Source: Hygrophila difformis (taxonomy: Eukaryota; Streptophyta; Magnoliopsida; Lamiales; Acanthaceae). From it: a stretch of 64,000 bases of DNA. Made by a program: the position numbers and the translations under genes. Numbering within the stretch: the stretch's first letter is position 1; every line of letters starts with the position of its first letter. Below the pieces are notes generated by a model. The model was not told the DNA's origin. It ran no database searches and saw only the letters and a program-made list of their open reading frames with translations. Positions 31,569-41,303 of this stretch are shown piece by piece. Location: the NCBI GenBank assembly GCA_030278955.1, contig JAOANR010000008.1, forward strand, positions 41,399,301 to 41,463,300. Direction: 5' to 3'.

Positions 31569-33884
31569 AAGCTCTGGAACTTCTTTTCCAGGGGAAGATC
31601 CTTCAGAAGTATCTGATTCACTCCCTTAGATTCCTGCGCCTCTTTCTGATCATCTCCTACAGCTTCTTCTTCTTCATCACCTGGCTGATTTCCTTCCTGG
31701 ATAGGTTCTACATTCTCTTCTTGATCCTCCACTGTTTCAGTATGATGGAAATCATCAATATCTGAACCAGGTATCAATGAGGTGCTTGTATCTATCCTTT
31801 CAGTTATCTCCAAGCTCTGCTGATTCAATGTTTCTGTATGTTCCTGTGGTTCTGGCTCTGGCTCTTTCAAAAAGGGTGAAGTCTCAGTAGATCCTGAAAT
31901 GAATACTCCTTGATTTACCAAGTGCTCTTCCAGTTTCTGTCTTTGGTCTTCAATCCAAACAGGGTCTTGCATCCTAGAGATTGCCCTCTGAGCTACCTCA
32001 TACCTAATTGGAGATGGTAAGATCCACTGGTTAAGTTGGCTGTCAGCCAAAGTTTGTGACTTAACACTTTGATAAACATTTTGATCAACAAAATATTCTT
32101 TCTGCTGTTCTTCTCTGACAACCTCTTCTTCATAAAGAACCATCTGCCTCTCTTGATTATTCTGAGATTCATTCCTCTGACCTCTTCTCTGTAAGCCTGA
32201 AGTGCTAACGGACTTGGTTCCACTTCTTCCCCAGAGTTAATTTGCTGTTTTACTTTCTCTAGCTCCAATTCAAGCTTTTCTGCATATCAGCTGCTTGTTC
32301 CTTAGTAGAGTGTGTATTTCCTCCTTCTCCAGCCAGTATTTCTTAATCAAACCTTCAAAGATGAATTCATATTTCCCACAGTGATTCCATGCAAATTCAA
32401 ATCATCAAACTCTTGCAAATCTTTGATCAATCCTTCTTGAACTTTATCTCCCACTAATTCATTGACTAGATCTAGAGCTTCTTGGTCAACTGAATTTTTC
32501 TCTTGTGATAAATTGTGTTCCAATTGATGTATTTTACTAAGTGAGATGTCAGCTTCCTCAGTAGGATTCTCAACAAATTTATCATCTTCTCTTCTTGGCA
32601 ATTCTTCCAAATCAACCTGACATGCAACTAGAGTTTGATTTACTTGTGCCTGTTGTTCTTTATCCTGCCCTTCTAAATTTTCCTCTGGACTGGCTTCAGT
32701 ATGTTGAGATTCAATAATTGGATCCATAGGTTCTTATATTGGAGCTTGGTATTCAACAATATAGGATTTCCAACCCTCAGGATCAATGTCTCCCAATTCC
32801 AGATCCTTAAAAGGTACAAGTTCCAATCCTTCTGTAGAGACTTTCTCAGGTTTGATTTCTTCATCTCCAACATAGGGCACTATGGCTTGCTGGACTCCCA
32901 AAGTTGGTTTCACCTTCTCCTCTTCAGAACTAATGTCATGGACTACAAACTTTGATTTCCTGGCCTTCATCTTTATCCTGAATTTCTTGACAGGTTTATC
33001 AGGCTCCTTTTCTTGTTGCTTTTCCTTCTCAGGATTTCCTTCTCAGGAACAGTTTCTTGTTGTTACCTCCTCAGGAGAGGGTTCTTGCTGTTTTGAGGAT
33101 AACTTTTCCTTTCTTTTATAGACAACAATGTCTTTCCTTCCCTGAGATTGTTGTAGTGATTCTTTGTTTTCCTTCATCATTTGCTCTGATTCTGGAGTTC
33201 CACTTTTCAAATTCAAAACTTCTTTAATTGTTAATTCACTTCATGTTTCCTCTTCTTAGAAGATTGGCTAGTCTTCCCAGACTTGTGTTTCTTCACCCTA
33301 CTCCCACTCATTTTCATAACCAAAGGTGCTTCTTCTGAAGAACTTGAACTGAGAATATGTGACTTTCTCTTCCTGGCAGACACTTTCTTCTTACCCTTTT
33401 TCTCTTGAGCTTTCATAAATTCTTCAAATTCACGGTTTTCCTTCTGTCTCAGCTTATGATACTGATAAACAGACTCCTGCTCTTCTGGAGTGACTTCCAT
33501 AAGTTCTTCATTTCCTTCTACAACCCTCTGCACTGCTTCTATCCTTCTTGCCCTGTCAAGTCTTTCTTCTTCATCTGTGCTGTCTTCATCAGAAAGACTT
33601 TTCTTAATATAAAAGTTCTTTCCTAAACCTTTAAGCATCATGTTCATCCCCTTTCTGTTCAGATACTTCTCATTCCATTTATCTCAATCATCAATGATTA
33701 ACTGTTGAATATTTCCTTGTGTCTGATCAGTATAAGCTCTATGTTCCTTGTATGCGTTTTCTCTACACATACTATCATATCTAATATACTTCTCAATGAA
33801 TTCCTTCTTTCTCTCCTGAACAAGTTGATAATGGCCAAAATTGACCATTATTTTCAATCTATTTCCGTGTCTAAACATGGGCAT
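31559..33884 (-). pseudogene. Broken N-terminal portion of the terminal ORF
   Basis: Open pieces 33884-33684, 33647-33231, 32970-32734, 32727-32347 and 32143-31559 lie head to tail on the minus strand and share a composition rich in Glu, Lys, Ser and Gln, with acidic runs. The piece at 33884 joins the next in the same frame across a single TGA (33684-33686). Frameshifts separate others near 33240, 33050, 32350 and 31580, and a stop sits near 32730. The last piece runs into the CDS at 31568. I see low-complexity acidic and coiled-coil sequence but no named domain before the PF20167-like part. One long gene with decay, or with assembly indels, explains it best. Confidence 0.6.
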
Positions 33885-34878
33885 TTGATCGCATTCCGAT
33901 CTTATTTAAATGAGAAAGCAGTCGAATTTGACAGATATATGCAAGTTTGTATAAATAATAAGCTAATATTGAAAAATACTTGAATTTGAGGAAAACGTTT
34001 TGAACAAAACATGTCCCAGGACTGGTTGCGCGTTTTGAACAATGCAAATTTTCATAAATTTTCATCTGCAAATTTTCGTAAATTTTCATCTGCAAATTTT
34101 CATAAATTTTCATCGTGTTTTGAACAATGCATAGTTCTGTTATAACGTATATAGATTAGCTTATCAGAGTTTAGACAGATCGCTTGAACAAGAAATTTGC
34201 TCTTTTTTTTCTTTTTTTTTCTTTTTTTTTGGGTCGGACAGGGGCTGTCCAGATTTTTTTTTCAGAGAATCGTGAATTTCAAATTTCGAATTTTCGGATT
34301 TGTTGTTTGGGGAAAACCAAACAAGGTCTTTGGAACAAAAGTGTTTTAATAAAAATTTTTTGTTTATATTACTCAGCATAAGGGGATTGTTTAATTCCTA
34401 CAAGGACAAGAATGGCTAAGGCCGAGATTTGTTATGCTTAGGCGTGCGCTTAGATGAACGCGAGCTAGAACTAAGGCAAGATCAGTCTCTAGTGAGCATA
34501 TCTAATTCAATGTCAAGCCTCTAAGTTATCTAGTGCAAGCAAAAGGTCTAAGTTAGAACATATCGCTTCTAGGTTCTCTAAGGTATATATATATATAACT
34601 CATGCACTATATATATATATATATATTTTTCTAATTTCCATGGGTTTAAAAAAAATAAAAATTTATTCCATGGAACTAATGCTTTAAAATAATAATTAAA
34701 ATTCTTGGACCTCTATATTGGGTCAAAAATAATTATCATTTGGGCTCAAAAATAATTTGGCTAAAAATAATTTGGACTTCTATAATTAAAATTTAAAAAT
34801 AATAATGGTTTAATATAATAGTTTAAAAATAATAATCTAGTAGTTTAAAAATAATAATACTAATTTCAAAATAAATCG
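33885..34878 (-). other. Leader of minus-strand chromovirus, gag lost
   Basis: The reverse complement of 34130-34860 follows the leaders at 24490-25340 and 37770-38410 (shared blocks: GAAACGCTCACTAGAGACT reversed, the TCTAGTGCAAGCAAAAGGTC block, and TTATAACG before gag). The ATG expected for gag is at 34133, but no gag follows. Instead there are three 24-bp repeats (34044-34115), then unrelated sequence. The left limit against the Athila ORF is not sharp. Confidence 0.7.
34044..34115 (-). repeat. Three 24-bp tandem units
   Basis: Three copies of a unit starting GCAAATTTTCATAAATTTTC on the plus strand (34044, 34068, 34092). On the minus strand they encode the repeating peptide MKIYENLQ in an 80-codon frame, most likely incidental. 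Confidence 0.9.
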
Positions 34879-34891
34879 GGCTCTGATACCA
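34879..34891 (-). other. Primer-binding site, tRNA-iMet (minus)
   Basis: GGCTCTGATACCA on the plus strand is TGGTATCAGAGCC on the minus strand, three bases from the LTR edge at 34895. It proves that the LTR at 34895 is a 5' LTR of a minus-strand element. Confidence 0.95.
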
Positions 34892-34894
34892 CTC

Positions 34895-34961
34895 TGTAAC
34901 ACCCCGGTTTTTGGTCACCCAGGTCGTGATGTCACCGCCACACCTCCCTAGCAAGACACGG
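34895..34961 (-). repeat. Minus-strand 5' LTR, inner 67 bp (rest at 41309-44019)
   Basis: It starts TGTAACACCCCGG on the plus strand and is cut after GACACGG by the element at 34962. The last five bases, CACGG, recur at 41304-41308, where the same LTR sequence resumes (TTTCTCCGAGC). So 34895-34961 plus 41309-44019 reconstitutes one LTR of about 2778 bp. Confidence 0.85.
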
Positions 34962-37753
34962 TGTAATACCCGAGAATTTTGCAACATAAAATAAATAAAT
35001 AAAATAAATAAATAAATGAATATAATAAACATGATAAATGGATAAAGAATCATAAAAGATGAGAAATGGAATTTAAATTTAAAAGGAATCAAATTCCGAG
35101 AACCCGAGAAGCCGAAAACAATTTAATCGAATAAATGGGTACACGGGACCCCGACACCCATAGACTCAATAGCTCGAGTCCAAATATAAACTTAGGTCTT
35201 AATAAAATTAAGATAGGAAATCGGAGCCCGAAGGTATCCCGGAAATCAGAATTCGTAAGCGTGGAAGGATAGAAGTCCGAAAGAGAGGAGGAAAAGCACG
35301 ACGGATCGCACGACCCGCCCGGACCGGAGTCCAGGCGTATCTGGCACGCTGGCCGCGCGGCTTTTAGGGGAAAAGCGCGCCAACCCCCGCGCCACACTGG
35401 CAGCAACAAACCAAGCGAGATTTTCTCGCCCGAACGCGGATTTTTCGACTTTCAGTTGAACATCTTTCGACTCTAGACTCTTAGAATCAGATCTTGGACG
35501 CCCTAGGTCTTAGTTATCTATAAATAAACCCTCTTGGAGGCCCCAAACTCTTGACGAAACCCTAGAAATCTCTCTATACGTCGAAACCCTAATCCCGGAG
35601 TCATCGGAGGCACGAAGGCAAGGGAGGAGACTGAGTTGGACGAAAATCCAAAGACTCCCGTCATCATGGTAAGATCTGCTCCCTTCCTTACCATTTGTGA
35701 TTCGAAAACAAATCCTAATTAAACCTTTTTTCTATTCTAAACCCCGATCCGGACACGTTGAGGGGAAACGAAGAATCTCGGAGGGAGAACGAAGAACGTG
35801 GAAGCCACGCCTCCGAATCATCGAGCCGAGACATCCGTAAATCTGTAAGTTAACCTTACTATGGTTTTGGGAGAATTTAGAATACACCCGATCTAACGAT
35901 TTAAACCAAGAACGTAAAAATCTGTCAACATGAAATCTTAACGGCGCAACGGCTGTGCACGAATTTTTAGGACCCTTAAACCTGTTCAAACGAAAAAACT
36001 TAAAACACGAAAAACGTTTCTAAGGCTTAGATCTATCTCCTATAAAATTTTCAGAATTTTTCATGTTGTTTTGAGACATGAAACCGACCCAAAACCGAAC
36101 AGCATTAAATCTGGATCTTGGAATTCTTGACAGAATTTTAGTCCGAACGTGTTGGTGATTTTTACCTTAGATCTAGACCGATCTAGGATTGGCGTTGAAC
36201 ATAAGAATTGTAGATCTATGAGTTTAAAACATCTCTGTAAAATTTTAGAATTTTTCGTTAAGATTTGGAACCTCCGAACCGAAGCCGATCCGATCTGCGT
36301 TTGTACCGAAATCAAGGAACTTGAACAAAATTAGTTTCGAACTTGATGATGTTTTTGACATTGGATCCTAAACCGATTTGGAACTTTAGCAGAACATGAA
36401 AGTTGTAGATATAGGTCTTAGGTATCTCTCTGTAAAATTTCATCAAATTTGGAGTTAGTTTGCTATGGTAGATCTTGAAACCTTGAAACTGATGTCAGAA
36501 TTTTCGGACAGATTAATATCCTGTTAAAGATTGACGTTTTTCACATAATTCCGTATCTCGGATTGAAAAACTTAAAACATGAAACTTGTTCATCTCTGTG
36601 TTTGGGAGTTACCGGTAATTTTCAGAATGATCCGAAAGATGAATTTTTAAATATTTTTAGAGCGAAACAGCGACTAGTGAAATTATATGTTGAAAACGTG
36701 TGAAATTTGTGAAACTTGTTTCGACATTGCGGGTTCGATTCCCCAAGGGCGTCCGTGTCCCTGCGGGTTCGATTCCCCAGGATGTCTGTGTCAAACCTTG
36801 CGGGTTCGATTCCCCAGGGTGTGTTTGAGTTCTTGCGGGTTCGATTCCCCAAGGGCGGATTGTATGTTTTCCTGCGGGTTGTTCGATTCCCAAGATGTCC
36901 GTGTCAAACCTTGCGGGGTTCGATTCCCCAGGGTGTGTCTTTCTGCGGGTTCGATTCCCCATAATATGTGTTGATTCCTACGGGTTCGATACCCTAGGAT
37001 GTATGTGAGTTCTTGCGGGGTTCGATTCCCCAAGGGCGATTGTCTGTTTTCTTGCGGGTTCGATTCCCCAAGAACAAATTATACTAGATTATATCGAATA
37101 AAAGAGGGAGAGTGAAATCCTGAAATACTTGAATATTTTCCTTATTTAAATTGGGCCTTTAAATTATGTCTTGCGATTATTTTACCATGGAAATTTGAAT
37201 AATGCTCATGTGGAATTCCGTGTTTGGAATCATGCCAGTTTAATTATTATGTGGATGAATGAATTAATTGTATATTACCTATAAGCATGTTTTTACTAAA
37301 TTTAATTAAAGGCTTTGAAACCTCATGATCATGGTTGTGTTTAACTTACTCAGCAAGTTTTTGCTGACCCAAACCATTTTTTTTATTTCTCTTTCTTCCA
37401 GAGTTGAGAATTATGCATCGTCATATGCATACACGGGAAGCTTGGGATGATATATTATTTTGAATTTTTGTAATTAGACTAGATATTGCATGAACGGGGC
37501 CTGTTTAACCCGTGATTAGGCCATGTTGGCCCTATATTTAAATTCCGATGCGATACATATATGTAAATATTATTTTCCGCTACAACTTTGATATATTATT
37601 TTTACACTATATATGAATGGGCTGTTTGAATGTTTTAAATTCTGAAAAACCATAGCCTTGCATCTCTTTAGCAAGCTCGGAGAAACCGTGTCTTGCTAGG
37701 GAGGTGTGGTGGTGACATCCCGACCTGGGTGACCAAAAACCGGGGGTGTTACA
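34962..37753 (+). repeat. 5' LTR of nested chromovirus (2792 bp)
   Basis: It starts TGTAATACCCGAGAATTTTG and ends CGGGGGTGTTACA. It contains the ten-unit B-box array (36729-37071) and the hairpin TCAGCAA-GTTT-TTGCTGA (37350-37367). Small ORFs over the array are by-products of the repeat. Confidence 0.92.
36729..37071 (+). repeat. Tandem array of ten B-box-like units
   Basis: Ten units of roughly 32-39 bp each contain GCGGGTTCGATTCCCCA or a close variant. GGTTCGATTCC equals the Pol III B-box consensus (GGTTCGANTCC) found in tRNA T-arms. Spacers recur in the order AAGGGCG, AGGATGT, AGGGTGT, giving a higher-order unit of about three. Unit 5 is damaged (GGGTTGTTCG) and unit 8 reads GGTTCGATACCC. 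No A-box or cloverleaf accompanies them. Confidence 0.93.
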
Positions 37754-37756
37754 GAG

Positions 37757-37769
37757 TGGTATCAGAGCC
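37757..37769 (+). other. Primer-binding site, tRNA-iMet
   Basis: TGGTATCAGAGCC, three bases after the LTR end. Confidence 0.95.
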
Positions 37770-37972
37770 CGGATATTTTTTAAATTATTATTTTTAAAAC
37801 CTCTATTATTTTTAAACCACCTATTATATTTTGACCATTATTTAAATTTTGAAGTATTATTTCCATGGAAAATTTTTATTCATAAAACCCATGGAAAAAA
37901 AAATTATATATACATAGTGCATTAAATTATTTTTTGGTGGGAATCATCATTTGCATATTGCATCTCTTCTAT

Positions 37973-38076
37973 GAACTTAGAATCTTGGCGAATTGAACCT
38001 AGAATCTTGGCAAAACTGTGAAACTTAGAATCTTGGCGAATTGAACTTAGAATCTTGGCGAATATTAACTTAGATC
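37973..38076 (+). repeat. Leader mini-repeat CTTAGAATCTTGGCGAA
   Basis: Four imperfect copies, same unit as 24808-24883. The leader 37770-38413 otherwise holds no ORF. Confidence 0.8.
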
Positions 38077-38413
38077 TTTTGCTTGCACTAGATGACTTAG
38101 ACGCTTGACATCAAATTAGAAACGCTCACTAGAGACTGATGTTGCCTTAGTTCTAGATCGCGTTCATCTAGCGCACGCCTAAGCATAACAAATCTCGGCT
38201 TTAGCCATTCCTATCCTGGTACGAACTAGAAAACTTTCCTCATGTGGAACAATAAGAAAATCAAGTTTTATTAAAACACTCTTTATTCCAAAAATCTTGT
38301 TTGGATTTCCAAACAACAAATCCGAAAATTTGAAATTAGAAATTTACGAAACGTCGTGTTCGAGCGATCTATCTAAACCAAGATGAGCTAATCCATACAC
38401 GTTATAACAGGAA

Positions 38414-38449
38414 ATGGCGCCTAGGAGGAAACCAAGGAAGGTGAGTCCA
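38414..38449 (+). CDS. gag: Gag start, cut by gap (12 aa)
   Basis: ATG GCG CCT AGG starts MAPRRKPRKVSP, equivalent to MAPRGRPR of the gags at 4989 and 25348 and at the same distance from the leader landmarks. It enters the gap after 12 codons. Confidence 0.75.
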
Positions 38450-38949
38450 NNNNNNNNNNNNNNNNNNNNNNNNNNNNNNNNNNNNNNNNNNNNNNNNNNN
38501 NNNNNNNNNNNNNNNNNNNNNNNNNNNNNNNNNNNNNNNNNNNNNNNNNNNNNNNNNNNNNNNNNNNNNNNNNNNNNNNNNNNNNNNNNNNNNNNNNNNN
38601 NNNNNNNNNNNNNNNNNNNNNNNNNNNNNNNNNNNNNNNNNNNNNNNNNNNNNNNNNNNNNNNNNNNNNNNNNNNNNNNNNNNNNNNNNNNNNNNNNNNN
38701 NNNNNNNNNNNNNNNNNNNNNNNNNNNNNNNNNNNNNNNNNNNNNNNNNNNNNNNNNNNNNNNNNNNNNNNNNNNNNNNNNNNNNNNNNNNNNNNNNNNN
38801 NNNNNNNNNNNNNNNNNNNNNNNNNNNNNNNNNNNNNNNNNNNNNNNNNNNNNNNNNNNNNNNNNNNNNNNNNNNNNNNNNNNNNNNNNNNNNNNNNNNN
38901 NNNNNNNNNNNNNNNNNNNNNNNNNNNNNNNNNNNNNNNNNNNNNNNNN
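38450..38949. other. Assembly gap (500 N)
   Basis: 500 N of nominal length. It must hide the rest of gag, any pol, the 3' UTR and about the first 416 bp of the 3' LTR, which is more than 500 bases unless pol is deleted. Confidence 0.98.
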
Positions 38950-41241
38950 CGCCAACCCTGCGCCACACTGGCAGCAACAAACCAAGCGAGATTTTCTCGC
39001 CCGAACGCAGATTTTTCGACTTTCAGTTGAACATCTTTCGACTCTAGACTCTTAGAATCAGATCTTGGACGCCCTAGGTATTAGTTATCTATAAATAAAC
39101 CCTCTTGGAGGCCCCAAACTCTTGACGAAACCCTATGAAATCTCTCTATACGTCGAAACCCTAATCCCGGAGTCATCGGAGGCACGAAGGCAAGGGAGGA
39201 GACTGAGTTGGACGAAAATCCAAAGACTCCCGTCATCGTGGTAAGATCTGCTCCCTTCCTTACCATTTGTGATTCGAAAACAAATCCTAATTAAACCTCT
39301 TTTCTATTCTAAACCCCGATCCGGACACGTTGAGGGGGAGCGAAGGATCTCGGAGGGAGAACGAAGAACGTGGAAGCCACGCCTCCGAATCATCGAGCCG
39401 AGACATCCGTAAATCTGTAAGTTAACCTTACTATGGTTTTGGGAGAATTTAGAATACACCCGATCTAACGATTTAAACCAAGAACGTAAAAATCTGTCAA
39501 CATGAAATCTTAACGGCGCACGAATTTTTAGGACCCTTAAACCTGTTCAAACGAGAAAACTTAAAACACGAAAAATGTTCCTAAGGGTTAAATCTATCTC
39601 CTGTAAAATTTTCAGAATTTTTCATGTTGTTTTGGACGTGAAACCGACCCAAAACCGAACAGCATTAAATCTGGATCTTGGAATTCTTGACAGAATTTTA
39701 GTCCGAACTTGTTCGTGATTTTTACCTTAGATCTAGACCAATCTAGGATTGGTGTTGAACATAAGAATTGTAGATCTATGAGTTTAGAACATCTCTGTAA
39801 AATTTTAGAATTTTTCGTTAAGATTTGAACCTCCGAACCGAAGCCGATCCGATCTGCGTTTGTACCGAAATCAAGGAACTTGAACAAAATTAGTTTCGAA
39901 CTTGATGATGTTTTTGACATTGGATCTAAACCGATTTGGAACTTTAGCAGAACATGAAAGTTGTAGATATAGGTCTTAGGTATCTCTCTGTAAAATTTCA
40001 TCAAATTTGGAGTTAGTTTACTATGGTAGATCTTGAAACCTTGAAACTGATGTCAGAATTTTTGGACAGATTAATATCCTGTTAAAGATTGACGTTTTTC
40101 ACATAATTCCGTATCTCGGATTGAAAAACTTAAAACATGAAACTTGTTCATCTCTGTGTTTGGGAGTTACTGGTAAATTTTCAGAATGATCCGGCTTAAG
40201 ATGAATTTTTAAATATTTTTAGAGCGAAACAGCGACTAGTGAAATTATATGTTGAAACGTGTGAAATTTGTGAAACTTGTTTCGACATTGCGGGTTCGAT
40301 TCCCCAAGGGCGTCCGTGTCCCTGCGGGTTCGATTCCCCAGGATGTCTGTGTCAAACCTTGCGGGTTCGATTCCCCAGGGTGTGTTTGAGTTCTTGCGGG
40401 TTCGATTCCCCAAGGGCGATTGTATGTTTTCCTGCGGGTTCGATTCCCCAGGATGTCCGTGTCAAACCTTGCGGGTTCGATTCCCCAGGGTGTGTCTTTC
40501 TGCGGGTTCGATTCCCCAGAATATGTGTTGATTCCTACGGGTTCGATACCCTAGGATGTATGTGAGTTCTTGCGGGTTCGATTCCCCAAGGGCGATTGTC
40601 TGTTTTCTTGCGGGTTCGATTCCCCAAGAACAAATTATACTAGATTATATCGAATAAAAGAGGAAGAGTGAAATCCTGAAATACTTGAATATTTTCCTTA
40701 TTTAAATTGGGCCTTTAAATTATGTCTTGCGATTATTTTACCATGGAATTTGAATAATGCTCATGTGGAATTCCGTGTTTGGAATCATGCCATTTAATTA
40801 TTAGTGGATGAATGAATTAAATTGTATATTACCTATAAGCATGTTTTTACTAAATTTAATTAAAGGCTTTGAAACCTCATGATCATGGTTGTGTTTACTT
40901 ACTCAGCAAGTTTTTGCTGACCCAAACCATTTTTTTTATTTCTCTTTCTTCCAGAGTTGAGAATTATGCATCGTCATATACATACACGGGAAGCTTGGGA
41001 TGATATATTATTTTGAATTTTTGTATTAGACTAGATCTTGCATGAACGGGCCTGTTTAACCCGTGATTAGGCCATGTTGGCCCTATATTTAAATTCCGCT
41101 GCGATACATATATGTAAATATTATTTTCCGCTGCAACTTTGTTATATTATTTTTACACTATATATGAATGGGCTGTTTGAATGTTTTAAATTCTGAAAAA
41201 CCATAGCCTTGCATCTCTTTAGCAAGCTCGGAGAAACCGTG
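38950..41241 (+). repeat. 3' LTR of nested chromovirus, start in gap
   Basis: It picks up at the position equal to 35378 in the 5' LTR and follows it closely to GGAGAAACCGTG (41241). It has its own ten-unit B-box array (40290-40626) and hairpin TCAGCAA-GTTT-TTGCTGA (40903-40920). The normal last 62 bp are inverted at 41242-41303. Confidence 0.88.
40290..40626 (+). repeat. B-box-like array, second copy
   Basis: Ten units in the same order as 36729-37071; unit 5 is intact here (GGGTTCGATTCCCC), showing that the damaged unit in the other LTR is a later change. Confidence 0.93.
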
Positions 41242-41303
41242 TGTAACACCCCGGTTTTTGGTCACCCAGGTCGGGATGTCACCGCCACACCTCCCTAGCA
41301 AGA
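41242..41303 (-). other. 62-bp inverted LTR end
   Basis: Read backwards this is TCTTGCTAGGGAGG... to GGGGTGTTACA, the missing end of the LTR that stops at 41241. The flanks GAGAAACCGTG (left) and CACGGTTTCTC (right) are inverted repeats of each other, so flipping the segment restores an LTR end followed directly by the target duplication CACGG. It could be a real inversion or an assembly error at a palindrome. Confidence 0.7.

Larger units (their letters stand above)
34962..41303 (+). mobile_element. Chromovirus nested in a minus-strand LTR, TSD CACGG, mostly hidden by gap
   Basis: It has a 5' LTR 34962-37753, iMet primer site, leader, gag start, the N gap, and then a 3' LTR from within the gap to 41303. 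The two LTRs are close copies with scattered single differences and short indels. CACGG flanks it on both sides (34957-34961 and 41304-41308). The last 62 bp are inverted relative to a normal LTR end. Most of gag-pol, if present, lies in the gap. Confidence 0.85.

Noticed and set aside
33871..34113. 80-aa minus-strand ORF with MKIYENLQ repeats
   Set aside because: It is driven by three 24-bp repeats at the place where gag should start, and no homologous ORF occurs in the related leaders.
36622..37033. Several ORFs with repeated GNRTR or GFDSP peptides
   Set aside because: They are by-products of the B-box array translated in several frames.
36729..37071. CRISPR-like regular repeats or a tRNA gene cluster
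   Set aside because: Repeat units are tRNA T-arm-like within a plant LTR, spacers recur instead of being unique, and no acceptor, D or anticodon arms are present.
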